A stretch of DNA of 6,386 bases from an uncultured Chloroflexota bacterium. Its GTDB lineage: Bacteria > Chloroflexota > Anaerolineae > Aggregatilineales > Phototrophicaceae. Under the pieces are notes generated by a model. That model was not told where the DNA came from. It saw nothing but the letters and a program-made list of their open reading frames with translations, and searched no databases. Shown in pieces: positions 1 through 5,775 of this stretch. The stretch's first letter is position 1, and each line of letters begins with the position of its first letter. The DNA lies in assembly GCA_903904765.1 (NCBI GenBank), contig CAIVEA010000415.1, positions 1-6,386 on the forward strand, written 5' to 3'. The translations under genes and the position numbers were made by a program.

Positions 1-105
1 AAATCAAAAACAAACCATTTTGTTATATTTATCCCCAAAAAGGTGTTCCAAATGAGGTTTGGATAAGTTGGGATACGCCGAGGTGCTGTCCTTTACAAGT
101 GTAGG

Positions 106-174
106 TTTCGTAGGGACAACACCTGTGTTGTCCGCCTGTGTACGGCGGACGTGGCAGGCCATGTCCCTACGAAA
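106..174. repeat. MITE-like nested palindromic intergenic repeat
   Basis: Perfect 13-bp outer inverted arms, TTTCGTAGGGACA (106-118) and TGTCCCTACGAAA (162-174), enclose two further perfect inverted repeats: GGACAACAC/GTGTTGTCC with a 2-nt centre (114-133), and GTCCGCC/GGCGGAC with a 7-nt loop (130-136 and 144-150). A short TGGC/GCCA pair lies at 152-161. The inner palindromes share bases with the outer arm, so the folds are alternatives. No reading frame here looks like a protein and no transposase is present. The element lies 55 bp beyond the surE stop. No convincing target-site duplication flanks it. Its form is that of a small non-autonomous palindromic repeat; whether it recurs in the genome cannot be seen here. 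It could also act as a structured 3' end for surE, but no T-run follows on the minus strand. Confidence 0.6.
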
Positions 175-229
175 GCGCCCTTGCCCCCGAAAACCCACCC
201 CTGTATGGGATGCTGCCGGAGTGTGCAGG

Positions 230-988
230 CTAACGGGTCAAATCCCATGCTGCGAGATCAGCCAGATAGCGATGTGCGGTGAGATCGAGGTGAATCGGGG
301 TCAGGCTGGCATAACCGTTGTGTACCGCCCACAGATCGGTGCCTTCTTCGTCGGTGATGCCGCCCGGTTCCGGCCCTACGATGCGCCATGCACCTTCGCG
401 CTGCTGTTCCAGTTCGTCGGTATAGATGCGGATGCCCTGCCGCGTCAGGCGCAGGCCGCGCACGTCATTACCTGCTGGCACATTCAGGTTGAGGATAGTC
501 AGGGGCGGCAGGGACTTCTCCAACGTTTTGCGAACCACTGTCACCGCCATCTGCGCCGCTATCGCGTAATCTTCCACGCGCTCCGCATCGCGCTGCGACA
601 GCGACACCGCCACCGCCGGAACGCCCTGAATGGTGGCCTCTAGCGCGGCTGTCACCGTGCCGCTGTAGGTCACATCTTGCCCCATGTTCGCGCCCTTATT
701 GATGCCCGATACCACAATGCGTGGTGGCCATTCGTTCAGCCCCAGCGCCGCCAGCGCGATGCAGTCCGCCGGAGAGCCATCCACCGCCACCGCTGGCGTT
801 ACGCCATCCGCTAGGGTGCTGTTGTGAACTGGAATATCCTGAAAGAAGGTCTTTTTGTGACCGCTGGCGCTCTGGTTGCGGGCGGGAGCCATCACCCGCA
901 CCTCACCGAACACTTGCATCGCCTGTGCCAGCGCCAGAATCCCCGGCGCACTCACGCCATCATCATTCGTCACCAGAATATAACTCAC
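230..988 (-). CDS. surE: 5'/3'-nucleotidase SurE (survival protein E)
   Basis: A metal-dependent phosphatase that removes phosphate from nucleoside 5'- and 3'-monophosphates (some family members also exopolyphosphate); cytoplasmic, linked to stationary-phase survival. The 252-residue product has the usual family length. The N-terminal strand carries LVTNDDG (residues 5-11; D9 and D10 bind the metal), then APARNQS (34-40, S40 at the conserved Ser), DGSPADC (70-76), and SGINKGANMG with N97 followed by YSGTV (94-112), all SurE hallmarks. The C-terminal TDLWAVHNGYASLTP is also typical. I chose the GTG start at 988: AAGGA lies 8 nt upstream (997-1001) and the family begins right at this strand. 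An in-frame ATG at 1045 would add 19 residues without homology. The stop is TAG. It is divergent from the ArsR gene and monocistronic as far as seen. One oddity is SASGHKK where most members have a SGASN-like loop. Confidence 0.95.
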   Translation of the reverse strand: MSYILVTNDDGVSAPGILALAQAMQVFGEVRVMAPARNQSASGHKKTFFQDIPVHNSTLADGVTPAVAVDGSPADCIALAALGLNEWPPRIVVSGINKGANMGQDVTYSGTVTAALEATIQGVPAVAVSLSQRDAERVEDYAIAAQMAVTVVRKTLEKSLPPLTILNLNVPAGNDVRGLRLTRQGIRIYTDELEQQREGAWRIVGPEPGGITDEEGTDLWAVHNGYASLTPIHLDLTAHRYLADLAAWDLTR

Positions 989-1027
989 GCTTCTTGTCCT
1001 TCGCTCACTGTGTACAACAGAGAAATC

Positions 1028-1056
1028 ATCATAATGCAGCATCACCCGCGCTGGCT
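1028..1056 (-). promoter_or_regulatory. candidate surE promoter
   Basis: On the minus strand TATGAT (1033-1028) is preceded, after a 17-bp spacer, by TAGCCA (1056-1051), four of six matches to the -35 consensus. Transcription would begin near 1021, giving a leader of about 33 nt before the GTG start of surE. This is pattern matching only. Confidence 0.35.
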
Positions 1057-1100
1057 ATCCCGTTTTGTGCCTTCCCGCGTACCGCCGTGCCCACACCCTA

Positions 1101-1130
1101 TTGACACGGGGAGTCTTTTTTTGCTACCGT
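1101..1130 (+). promoter_or_regulatory. candidate arsR-type gene promoter
   Basis: A perfect -35 hexamer TTGACA (1101-1106) is followed after 18 bp by TACCGT (1125-1130), with a TG one base upstream (1122-1123) as in extended -10 promoters. The spacer carries seven T in a row. The start would be near 1137, about 46 nt before the chosen ATG. I see no clear 12-2-12 inverted repeat of the SmtB/CzrA operator type. Regulators of this family usually repress their own promoter, so an operator may lie here in a degenerate form. Confidence 0.45.
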
Positions 1131-1182
1131 GATGATAATCGGATGCGGTACCTTCGCTGCCCGACAACTTTGGGGACACCTC

Positions 1183-1509
1183 ATGACGACTGCCGCTTTT
1201 CATCTGCCCGCCTCCCGCGCCATTCTGCCGGTGGACGACGCTCGCACCGTTGCCCGTTTCTTTCAGGCGCTGGCTGACCCCACACGGGTGCGTTTGCTGA
1301 AGGCGTTGGCGGAGGGTGAATGGTGCGTGAGTGATCTGACGGGCGCGCTGGGCATGGATCAGCCCGCCGTCAGCCACCAACTCAAGTATCTGCGCGAGAT
1401 GGAATTGGTGCGCTGGCAAAAGCACGGGCGGCATGTGTATTACACGCTGGCGGACGCGCACCTGCGCGATGTGCTGTTCAGCAGCATCGCCCATCTGGAG
1501 TGCGGCTGA
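1183..1509 (+). CDS. ArsR/SmtB-family winged-helix repressor, probable zinc-type (alpha-5) sensor
   Basis: A small dimeric metal-responsive DNA-binding repressor. The 108 residues cover the usual ArsR fold: LADPTRVRLLKAL (30-42), then the helix-turn-helix with MDQPAVSHQLKYLRE (58-72), then the wing QKHGRHVYYTL (79-89). The C-terminal helix carries D91, H93 and H104 at the spacing of the SmtB/CzrA alpha-5 zinc site (SmtB D104, H106, H117). The fourth ligand position holds C107, with E106 next to it. The WCVSDL segment (47-52) also keeps the Cys and Asp of the alpha-3 motif ELCVxDL, but there is no N-terminal Cys. Binding of Zn or a related ion, with release from DNA, is inferred. I chose the ATG at 1183 because GGGGA sits 6 nt upstream; GTG/ATG codons at 1129 and 1132 would add 17-18 unconserved residues. 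No metal transporter or metallothionein lies in the window, so its target is not evident. Confidence 0.92.
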   Translation: MTTAAFHLPASRAILPVDDARTVARFFQALADPTRVRLLKALAEGEWCVSDLTGALGMDQPAVSHQLKYLREMELVRWQKHGRHVYYTLADAHLRDVLFSSIAHLECG

Positions 1510-1524
1510 GCGCAGCTTTCAGCC
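1504..1524. terminator. short inverted repeat between convergent gene ends
   Basis: GGCTGA (1504-1509) and TCAGCC (1519-1524) form a 6-bp stem with a 9-nt loop that includes the stop codons of both convergent genes. No T-run follows in either direction, so this is at most a weak bidirectional terminator. Confidence 0.25.
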
Positions 1525-2142
1525 GGAAAAACCCTTCTTCCGCAAAATCTCGTCAATCCGCGCCCGGTGCGCGGCTTCCCACTGTTCCAGCGTCAACTCG
1601 GCATCGCGGGCGGCGTGGGCCTGTGCGCTGGCGAGTACCGTGTTGATGGCATCTTGTGCCACCACCACAATCCCTTCTTCATCTGCCACCACCATATCAC
1701 CCGGCGACACCTGCACACCCCCACAGCGCACCGTGCCATTCAGCACATCCAGCGCATCCTTGCCACCGGGAAATGGCATCAGTCCGCGTGCGAACACGGG
1801 GAACCGCCGTTCGCGGATTTCCGCCAGATCGCGGATTACGCCGTCAATCACAAAAGCGGCGATCCCGTTTTTCTGCGCCACCGCGCACACATTCCCGCCA
1901 GCTACCGCGTAATCCACATCCCCCGCCTCGACCACGATCACCGAACCCGCCGGGGCGCGGTGAATGGCGGCATGCAGCATCAGGTTATCACCGGGCGCAC
2001 AGTGTACTGGATAGGCTGGGCCAGCTATACGCGGCATCCCCGCCCACAGGGGACGAATGCCTATATCCATCACCTGTTCACGCCCCAGCACATCAGCCAG
2101 CGTAGTCGGGGACAGTTGTTGAAATTCGGCGGTATGGGACAT
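1519..2142 (-). CDS. RraA-like / 4-hydroxy-4-methyl-2-oxoglutarate aldolase family protein
   Basis: The 207-residue protein belongs to the RraA-like fold (once mislabelled as dimethylmenaquinone methyltransferase). Members include class II HMG/CHA pyruvate aldolases, oxaloacetate decarboxylases and RraA, the RNase E inhibitor. Seen in the sequence: RIAGPAYPVHCAPGDNLMLH (38-57), PAGSVIVVEAGD (64-75), and G83-x20-R104-D105-x2-E108, the motif described for the aldolases and RraA-like proteins, inside IDGVIRDLAEI. V-x-PGDMVVADEEGIVVV follows, then a C-terminal helical tail (LTLEQWEAAHRARIDEIL) common in the aldolase-like members. The complete motif and the tail favour an aldolase/decarboxylase over RraA proper; the substrate cannot be read. 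AAGGAGG lies 4 nt before the ATG. It is last in the predicted operon, 17 bp after the nuclease stop, and ends 9 bp from the convergent repressor gene. Confidence 0.88.
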   Translation of the reverse strand: MSHTAEFQQLSPTTLADVLGREQVMDIGIRPLWAGMPRIAGPAYPVHCAPGDNLMLHAAIHRAPAGSVIVVEAGDVDYAVAGGNVCAVAQKNGIAAFVIDGVIRDLAEIRERRFPVFARGLMPFPGGKDALDVLNGTVRCGGVQVSPGDMVVADEEGIVVVAQDAINTVLASAQAHAARDAELTLEQWEAAHRARIDEILRKKGFSG

Positions 2143-2159
2143 GATTCCTCCTTAGAATG

Positions 2160-3107
2160 TCAATTCGTTTCGTTCAGCAGCCAGCGCCAGATCACAGCCA
2201 GCGCCACCACATCTGCACGGTTATAAGCGCAGGCACGCGCCAGCGCATCCACGTTGCTCTCCAGCAGCCACGCCTGATAATCATGCCATGCGCTGAAGGC
2301 ATCCGTACCTTCCGGCCATGCGAACCCCAGATAGGGCGCGACCTTTTTGATGCCCGTCCCGCGCACGGGCAGCGCCGCCGATTTGCGAAAGGTCTGGTTC
2401 AGATCGTGCAGGCGGTCATGCAGCGCGTCAATCGCATCCTGTGGCGCGGTGGATTTCAGCACGCCGCGCTCGAACCCGCCCCAGTGGAACACCTTGCCCG
2501 CCACCCGCGCCGCTTCCGCCGCCATCAGCCGCCAGCCGGTATCGCTGTCCGGGATGATACGAATGGCCGCACCGTCCGGCAGCCACAGATGTGGTTCCTC
2601 GAAATAGCGGTCTACGATGGCGGCCTGTGCCTGCTCGCCATCCACCTGCCAGCCGAAGCACCACGGTAGGCCGATGTCGCCATTGATGCAGGTTTCGAGG
2701 TCGAACATCATCCCCGGCACGCGCAACTCATCCGGCAGCGGTTGCCGGCGCACCGGACGGTTGTGGACGACGGCCTGCGCGTGGGCGTGCATATCGCCTG
2801 CCCGCACCTTGCCCACGCCTTTGATGCGTTGCAGCGCGGCAGGTTCTAAGGCCAGCACATCATCCAGCGTATGCAGGCCATCTGCGCGGAAGTGTTCCCA
2901 CGTCGAGCGCGACAGGCCGGGCAGCAGCGCAATATCGCGGCGGGCGGCGGCGGCGCTGCGGCAGGCCGTCAGCCAAGGACAACCCGCGCATTCGTCTCCG
3001 AAGAAGATGGGCGGCGCTTCCGAATCCAAGCGCAGGGCGGTGCGTGATGTGGTGGCGCGTCCACTCAGGTAAGTGCGGCGCGGGCAGCGGGCGTTACGGT
3101 TGGACAT
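2160..3107 (-). CDS. TM0106-like protein: 4-Cys motif, helix-hairpin-helix and RNase H-like (YprB-type) exonuclease domain; PD-(D/E)XK core absent
   Basis: A 315-residue probable DNA or RNA processing protein. In order: CPRRTYL (C8), like the first Cys of Cas4/RecB-type Fe-S nucleases; C40-x2-C43-x5-C49, like their C-terminal Cys triplet; LLPGLSRSTWEHFRADGLHTL and IKGVGKVRAGDMHAHA (61-110), helix-hairpin-helix segments; and an RNase H-like domain from about 130, with MMFDLET (D136, E138), HWGGFE (208-213) and AYNRADVVAL (D299) as acidic exonuclease motifs. The order Cys cluster, HhH, exonuclease matches the C-terminal half of TM0106-family RecB-like nucleases. Those carry a PD-(D/E)XK domain of well over 100 residues between the first Cys and the triplet; here only 31 residues lie between C8 and C40. 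The start at 3107 has GGAGG 4 nt upstream; the upstream ATG at 3125 has none. It overlaps the preceding gene by 14 nt, suggesting translational coupling. The exonuclease assignment is firmer than the fate of the Cys cluster. Confidence 0.8.
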   Translation of the reverse strand: MSNRNARCPRRTYLSGRATTSRTALRLDSEAPPIFFGDECAGCPWLTACRSAAAARRDIALLPGLSRSTWEHFRADGLHTLDDVLALEPAALQRIKGVGKVRAGDMHAHAQAVVHNRPVRRQPLPDELRVPGMMFDLETCINGDIGLPWCFGWQVDGEQAQAAIVDRYFEEPHLWLPDGAAIRIIPDSDTGWRLMAAEAARVAGKVFHWGGFERGVLKSTAPQDAIDALHDRLHDLNQTFRKSAALPVRGTGIKKVAPYLGFAWPEGTDAFSAWHDYQAWLLESNVDALARACAYNRADVVALAVIWRWLLNETN

Positions 3108-4119
3108 GCGGCCTCCAGCGGGCATACAACTCGCGCAGCATGGTGTGAAGGCGATTCAGCACTGTATCGGGGTCGTGCCACAGCCGCCCCGGATGCAGAT
3201 CGGGCGCGAGCAGCAGCCACACCGCCAGCGGGAACACGAAACTGGCGCGTTTCAGGTCGAGGGTCGAAATACCACTCGCCACGAACAGGATGAGCGAGAT
3301 TAGCCACAGCGTGATTTGCCGCCAGCCGCGCACCCGCCCCAGCGCAGGCAGCAAAATCGCGAAGTGGTAGGGCATCAGGTAGGGGGTGATGAACGTCCCC
3401 GCCGCGATCAACCGGAACGGGTCGCGGTCACTCAGCATCAGCAATAGGATTCCCGGCAGGATGAACAACGGCCCCGTCGTCTGCCAGCCCATCAACACCG
3501 GATGCAGCGGCTGATCGGAGTGGTTGTACGCGCTGAGGATGCTCAACGGCCACAACCCCCACAACAGCAGTGACAGCACACCCCACGCCACGCCCCATAA
3601 CAGATCGCGTCGCGTCCCCAGCAGCGCCCACCCACTGATATTGAACTTGAGCAGGAACAGTGGCAACCCGAAGGGGAGCGCCGCCAGTCCCAGCAGCATC
3701 AACCCGTCCACCGTCCCCAGCCACATCAGCATCCACACCAGCGGGTTCAGCGCCACCAGCACCACGCCGATGATCGCTATCGTCCGTTCGTTCGGGAAGC
3801 GTAGCCGTGCCAACCTGTAAGTGAGCAGCGACAGACAGGCCAGCGTCAGGCCGTTCACCAGCGCCAGTCCGGTACGCGGTTGCTGCATGGTCAGCGGGCG
3901 CAGCACCACGCCCAGCGCCCACGGGGGATAGCTGGGGTTCGGCTGCGGCGCGTACAGCACATCCGGTATTTCGGAGAAGTACGCCACCCAGTCGTGGCCG
4001 GCGAACGCGATGCGCGACAAGGGCAGCGCCAGCAGCAGGCCGCCAATGAGCATCGCCAGCGTCAGCCGCCAATCGGGAGTGCGCCATTCCTGCGGGGTGG
4101 GAGTGGGTGATGAAGTCAT
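3094..4119 (-). CDS. polytopic membrane protein, possible GT-C-type glycosyltransferase
   Basis: A 341-residue integral membrane protein of roughly eight to nine hydrophobic segments (about 19-40, 80-103, 113-135, 137-159, 172-195, 212-232, 238-262, 268-287 and 292-304), with a short cytoplasmic N-terminus and a basic C-terminal tail. The first loop contains GHDWVAYF (41-48, D43) and then NPSYPPWALGVVLRPL (61-76). An acidic residue in the first outer loop followed by a Tyr-Pro-Pro segment before the next membrane helix recalls polyprenyl-phosphate-sugar-using GT-C enzymes (DUF2029/GT87-like). I cannot confirm that family by eye, so a plain membrane protein remains possible. GGAG lies 9 nt before the ATG. 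It is first in the predicted operon, downstream of an extended -10 promoter, and its stop lies inside the start of the nuclease gene. The functional link to its neighbours is unclear. Confidence 0.8.
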   Translation of the reverse strand: MTSSPTPTPQEWRTPDWRLTLAMLIGGLLLALPLSRIAFAGHDWVAYFSEIPDVLYAPQPNPSYPPWALGVVLRPLTMQQPRTGLALVNGLTLACLSLLTYRLARLRFPNERTIAIIGVVLVALNPLVWMLMWLGTVDGLMLLGLAALPFGLPLFLLKFNISGWALLGTRRDLLWGVAWGVLSLLLWGLWPLSILSAYNHSDQPLHPVLMGWQTTGPLFILPGILLLMLSDRDPFRLIAAGTFITPYLMPYHFAILLPALGRVRGWRQITLWLISLILFVASGISTLDLKRASFVFPLAVWLLLAPDLHPGRLWHDPDTVLNRLHTMLRELYARWRPHVQP

Positions 4120-4146
4120 GCGGAATCGCTCCGGCTGTTTGATTAG

Positions 4147-4167
4147 TTTAATATAATTTATATTAAA
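4147..4167. promoter_or_regulatory. perfect 21-bp AT palindrome, candidate operator
   Basis: TTTAATATAA (4147-4156) and TTATATTAAA (4158-4167) are perfect 10-bp inverted arms around a single T. The site lies directly downstream of the minus-strand extended -10, covering about -6 to +15 of the predicted start, a usual position for a repressor site. The region is almost all A+T, which raises the chance of fortuitous palindromes. It could also form a leader hairpin. Confidence 0.4.
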
Positions 4168-4176
4168 ATTATATCA
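4168..4176 (-). promoter_or_regulatory. extended -10 promoter of the three-gene operon
   Basis: On the minus strand the sequence reads TGATATAAT, a perfect TGnTATAAT extended -10 element. A -35-like TTAACA (4193-4188) lies 14 bp upstream, closer than usual, so the promoter would lean on the extended -10. Transcription would begin near 4161, leaving a leader of about 42 nt before the membrane protein ATG. Confidence 0.55.
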
Positions 4177-4201
4177 ATGCTTTTGTATGTTAATTCACCG
4201 T

Positions 4202-4207
4202 TACAAT
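4202..4207 (+). promoter_or_regulatory. candidate -10 for the secreted repeat protein
   Basis: TACAAT differs from the -10 consensus at one base and lies 29 nt before the ATG at 4237. No good -35 is seen at 16-18 bp. It would fire divergently from the operon promoter, with the 21-bp palindrome about 35 bp upstream. Confidence 0.3.
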
Positions 4208-4236
4208 GGATATAGAAACCTTTTATGGGAGGAATA

Positions 4237-5670
4237 ATGCAAAAACTGCTCTCTAAACAACGGCTGTTCCTATATTCGTTCTTGTTGTTAATTGTACTCG
4301 CCCTCACACCCACGCTTTCACTGGGGCAGATGGGCAGCATTCTCAAATATGGCATGGGTTCGCTTGGCACGCTCACGCCCCAGATCCCGATGGGCATCTT
4401 CCTGTTTGAGGGGTACGCAGGCGATCTCGTCACCGTGCATGTAGCCGGAACAGATGGCCGATTGAATCCGATGGTGACAATGGTCGGCCCCAGTCAGCAA
4501 ACTATTACCACCAACGATGATGACCATTTTATGCCATTTAGCCGCGATGCGTATGTTTCGGTCTATTTGCCCGAAACCGGCGTGTACTCGATTCTGGTGA
4601 CGAGCAGCGACGGCTCGATGGGCGATTACCTGCTGCGGTTGGATGGCCGCCCTGTGCCGCAGTACACAATGCTGCTGCCCAATGTGCCAGTGGATGTGGA
4701 TATTCCGCCTTCGCCACCCACGTTCTATTTCACTTTCACCGCCGACCCCGCTTGCCCCACCACACTCACGATCACCGATCTCGACAGCGGGTTGCCGCTG
4801 ACCTTCCCCTTCACCGCGCTTGTGCGCGATCAGGACGGGACGCGCATTGCGCTGTTGCAAGGCGGGCGGGCGCTGGAGGACAGTGTCACGGTCATGCCCG
4901 GTAGCGGGGTATATTCTGTCGAAGTCTCGTCGGCGGATATTTATGCCTCCGGGCGTGTGCGGTTGGAAGTGGGCTGCATAGACAGTTCCCCCGTCTGTCG
5001 TGCACCGGGCGCAGGGCGTTTGCTGCCTCTGCCGCCATCGCGCACGCGCATCCCCACGCCCACCCCCGGCACACCGGGCAGATCCACACCCCCACCACCG
5101 CGTGTCACACCCCAATCCGGTCAGCCCTATTGCGGGGATAGCATTGTACAGGCGGATCGCGGCGAACAGTGCGACCCACCGGATGGTGTGAGTTGTGACA
5201 ATCAATGCCAGAAAATCGCCAATCAGCAGCAACCGTACTGTGGCGATGGCATCGTGCAGGGCGATCGTGGGGAACAATGCGACCCACCCAACGGCGTAAG
5301 CTGCGACAACCAGTGCCAGAATATCATTTCACAACCACAACCGTACTGCGGGGATGGCATCGTACAGCCAGCGAATGGCGAACAATGCGACCCGCCGGAT
5401 GGTGTGAACTGCGATAAACAGTGCCAGCCCATTAGTGTGCCGCAACCGTACTGCGGAGATGGCATCGTACAGCCAGCGAATGGCGAACAATGCGACCCGC
5501 CGGATGGTGTGAACTGCGATAAACAATGTCAGCCTATCAGCGCACCGCAACCGTACTGCGGGGACGGCATTGTGCAGGCCGATCGTGGCGAACAGTGCGA
5601 CCCGCCGAATGGTATCACCTGCACCGATTCGACCTATAAAGGCGGTGCGTGCCTGATTATTCCGGGCTAA
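4237..5670 (+). CDS. secreted protein with PPC-like domains and five Cys-rich (DUF4215/myxococcal-type) repeats
   Basis: A 477-residue exported protein of unknown function. Residues 1-30 are a signal peptide (basic start, hydrophobic core FLLLIVLALT, cleavage probably near SLG-Q); there is no lipobox. Residues ~40-136 look like a bacterial pre-peptidase C-terminal (PPC) beta-sandwich: LFEGYAGDLVTVHV, TTNDDDH (91-97), ETGVYSI and GDYLLRL. A second, more divergent one spans ~140-247 (FYFTFTAD, GSGVYSVEVSS). A Thr/Pro-rich linker follows (~255-295), then five repeats starting at 296, 332, 368, 403 and 438, with consensus PYCGDGIVQ-x3-GEQCDPP-x-GV-x-CD-x-QCQ. Repeats 1-4 have Cys spacing C-x12-C-x7-C-x3-C; the last has C-x9-C at its end and may be a cap. 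No membrane anchor or sorting signal ends the protein. The start at 4237 has GGAGG 4 nt upstream, which rejects the in-frame ATG at 4225. An extracellular binding or adhesion role is a guess. Confidence 0.88.
   Translation: MQKLLSKQRLFLYSFLLLIVLALTPTLSLGQMGSILKYGMGSLGTLTPQIPMGIFLFEGYAGDLVTVHVAGTDGRLNPMVTMVGPSQQTITTNDDDHFMPFSRDAYVSVYLPETGVYSILVTSSDGSMGDYLLRLDGRPVPQYTMLLPNVPVDVDIPPSPPTFYFTFTADPACPTTLTITDLDSGLPLTFPFTALVRDQDGTRIALLQGGRALEDSVTVMPGSGVYSVEVSSADIYASGRVRLEVGCIDSSPVCRAPGAGRLLPLPPSRTRIPTPTPGTPGRSTPPPPRVTPQSGQPYCGDSIVQADRGEQCDPPDGVSCDNQCQKIANQQQPYCGDGIVQGDRGEQCDPPNGVSCDNQCQNIISQPQPYCGDGIVQPANGEQCDPPDGVNCDKQCQPISVPQPYCGDGIVQPANGEQCDPPDGVNCDKQCQPISAPQPYCGDGIVQADRGEQCDPPNGITCTDSTYKGGACLIIPG
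5122..5640 (+). repeat. tandem coding repeats (5 copies of 105-108 bp), two nearly identical
   Basis: Copies begin at 5122, 5230, 5338, 5443 and 5548, so the periods are 108, 108, 105 and 105 bp, all in frame. Copies 3 and 4 share 83 bp (5338-5420 and 5443-5525) with one mismatch, including a 68-bp perfect match (5353-5420 and 5458-5525). Other pairs differ at many synonymous sites. This points to a recent duplication of one unit within an older array. Confidence 0.85.
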
Positions 5671-5683
5671 TCATTTGGGAGTA

Positions 5684-5717
5684 CGAATCCCCCTGCCCAC
5701 ACTCGCAGAGGGATTCG
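5684..5717 (+). terminator. strong hairpin after the secreted protein gene
   Basis: CGAATCCCCCTGC (5684-5696) and GCAGAGGGATTCG (5705-5717) pair over 13 positions with one mismatch and an 8-nt loop, starting 14 nt after the stop codon. No T-run follows (the next bases are CCTTGTCC), so it is not a classical intrinsic terminator. It could halt transcription in a T-less way, protect the 3' end, or be a small palindromic repeat. Confidence 0.45.
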
Positions 5718-5733
5718 CCTTGTCCGCGTATCA

Positions 5734-5771
5734 GGGGTATCTTGGTAGCGTTTCAGCAGCGAGGATACCCC
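5734..5771 (+). promoter_or_regulatory. hairpin overlapping the ribosome binding site of the DUF402 gene
   Basis: GGGGTATC (5734-5741) and GATACCCC (5764-5771) are perfect 8-bp arms, extendable by a T-G and a T-A pair, around a loop of about 18-22 nt. The right arm takes in the last bases of GAGGA (5761-5765), the only Shine-Dalgarno-like sequence before the ATG at 5776. The fold would hide the ribosome binding site; a role in translational control is inferred. Confidence 0.4.
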
Positions 5772-5775
5772 CTAA

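Noticed and set aside
48..62. Small hairpin CCAAA/TTTGG near the left edge
   Set aside because: The stem is only 5-6 bp in AT-rich DNA with no adjacent gene or T-run; chance is enough to explain it.
59..643. Plus-strand open frame (194 codons) through the left palindrome and antisense to surE
   Set aside because: It is antisense to a clear SurE coding region, runs through the palindromic repeat, and is Arg/His-rich with no known motif.
1042..1494. Minus-strand open frame (150 codons) opposite the ArsR-type gene
   Set aside because: It overlaps a clear winged-helix gene and has low-complexity Gln/His/Arg content with no family resemblance.
3428..4087. Second minus-strand frame (219 codons) inside the membrane protein gene
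   Set aside because: It is an out-of-frame Ala/Gly/Arg-rich shadow of the membrane protein, typical of high-GC DNA.
4318..5277. Long antisense open frame (319 codons) under the secreted protein gene
   Set aside because: It is a shadow kept open by codon bias and by the repeats; its translation has no recognisable domain, while the plus strand has a signal peptide, domains and a good ribosome binding site.
5122..5640. Possible CRISPR-like array of regular repeats
   Set aside because: The period is 105-108 bp, the whole unit is repeated with no unique spacers, and the frame is open throughout: these are protein repeats.
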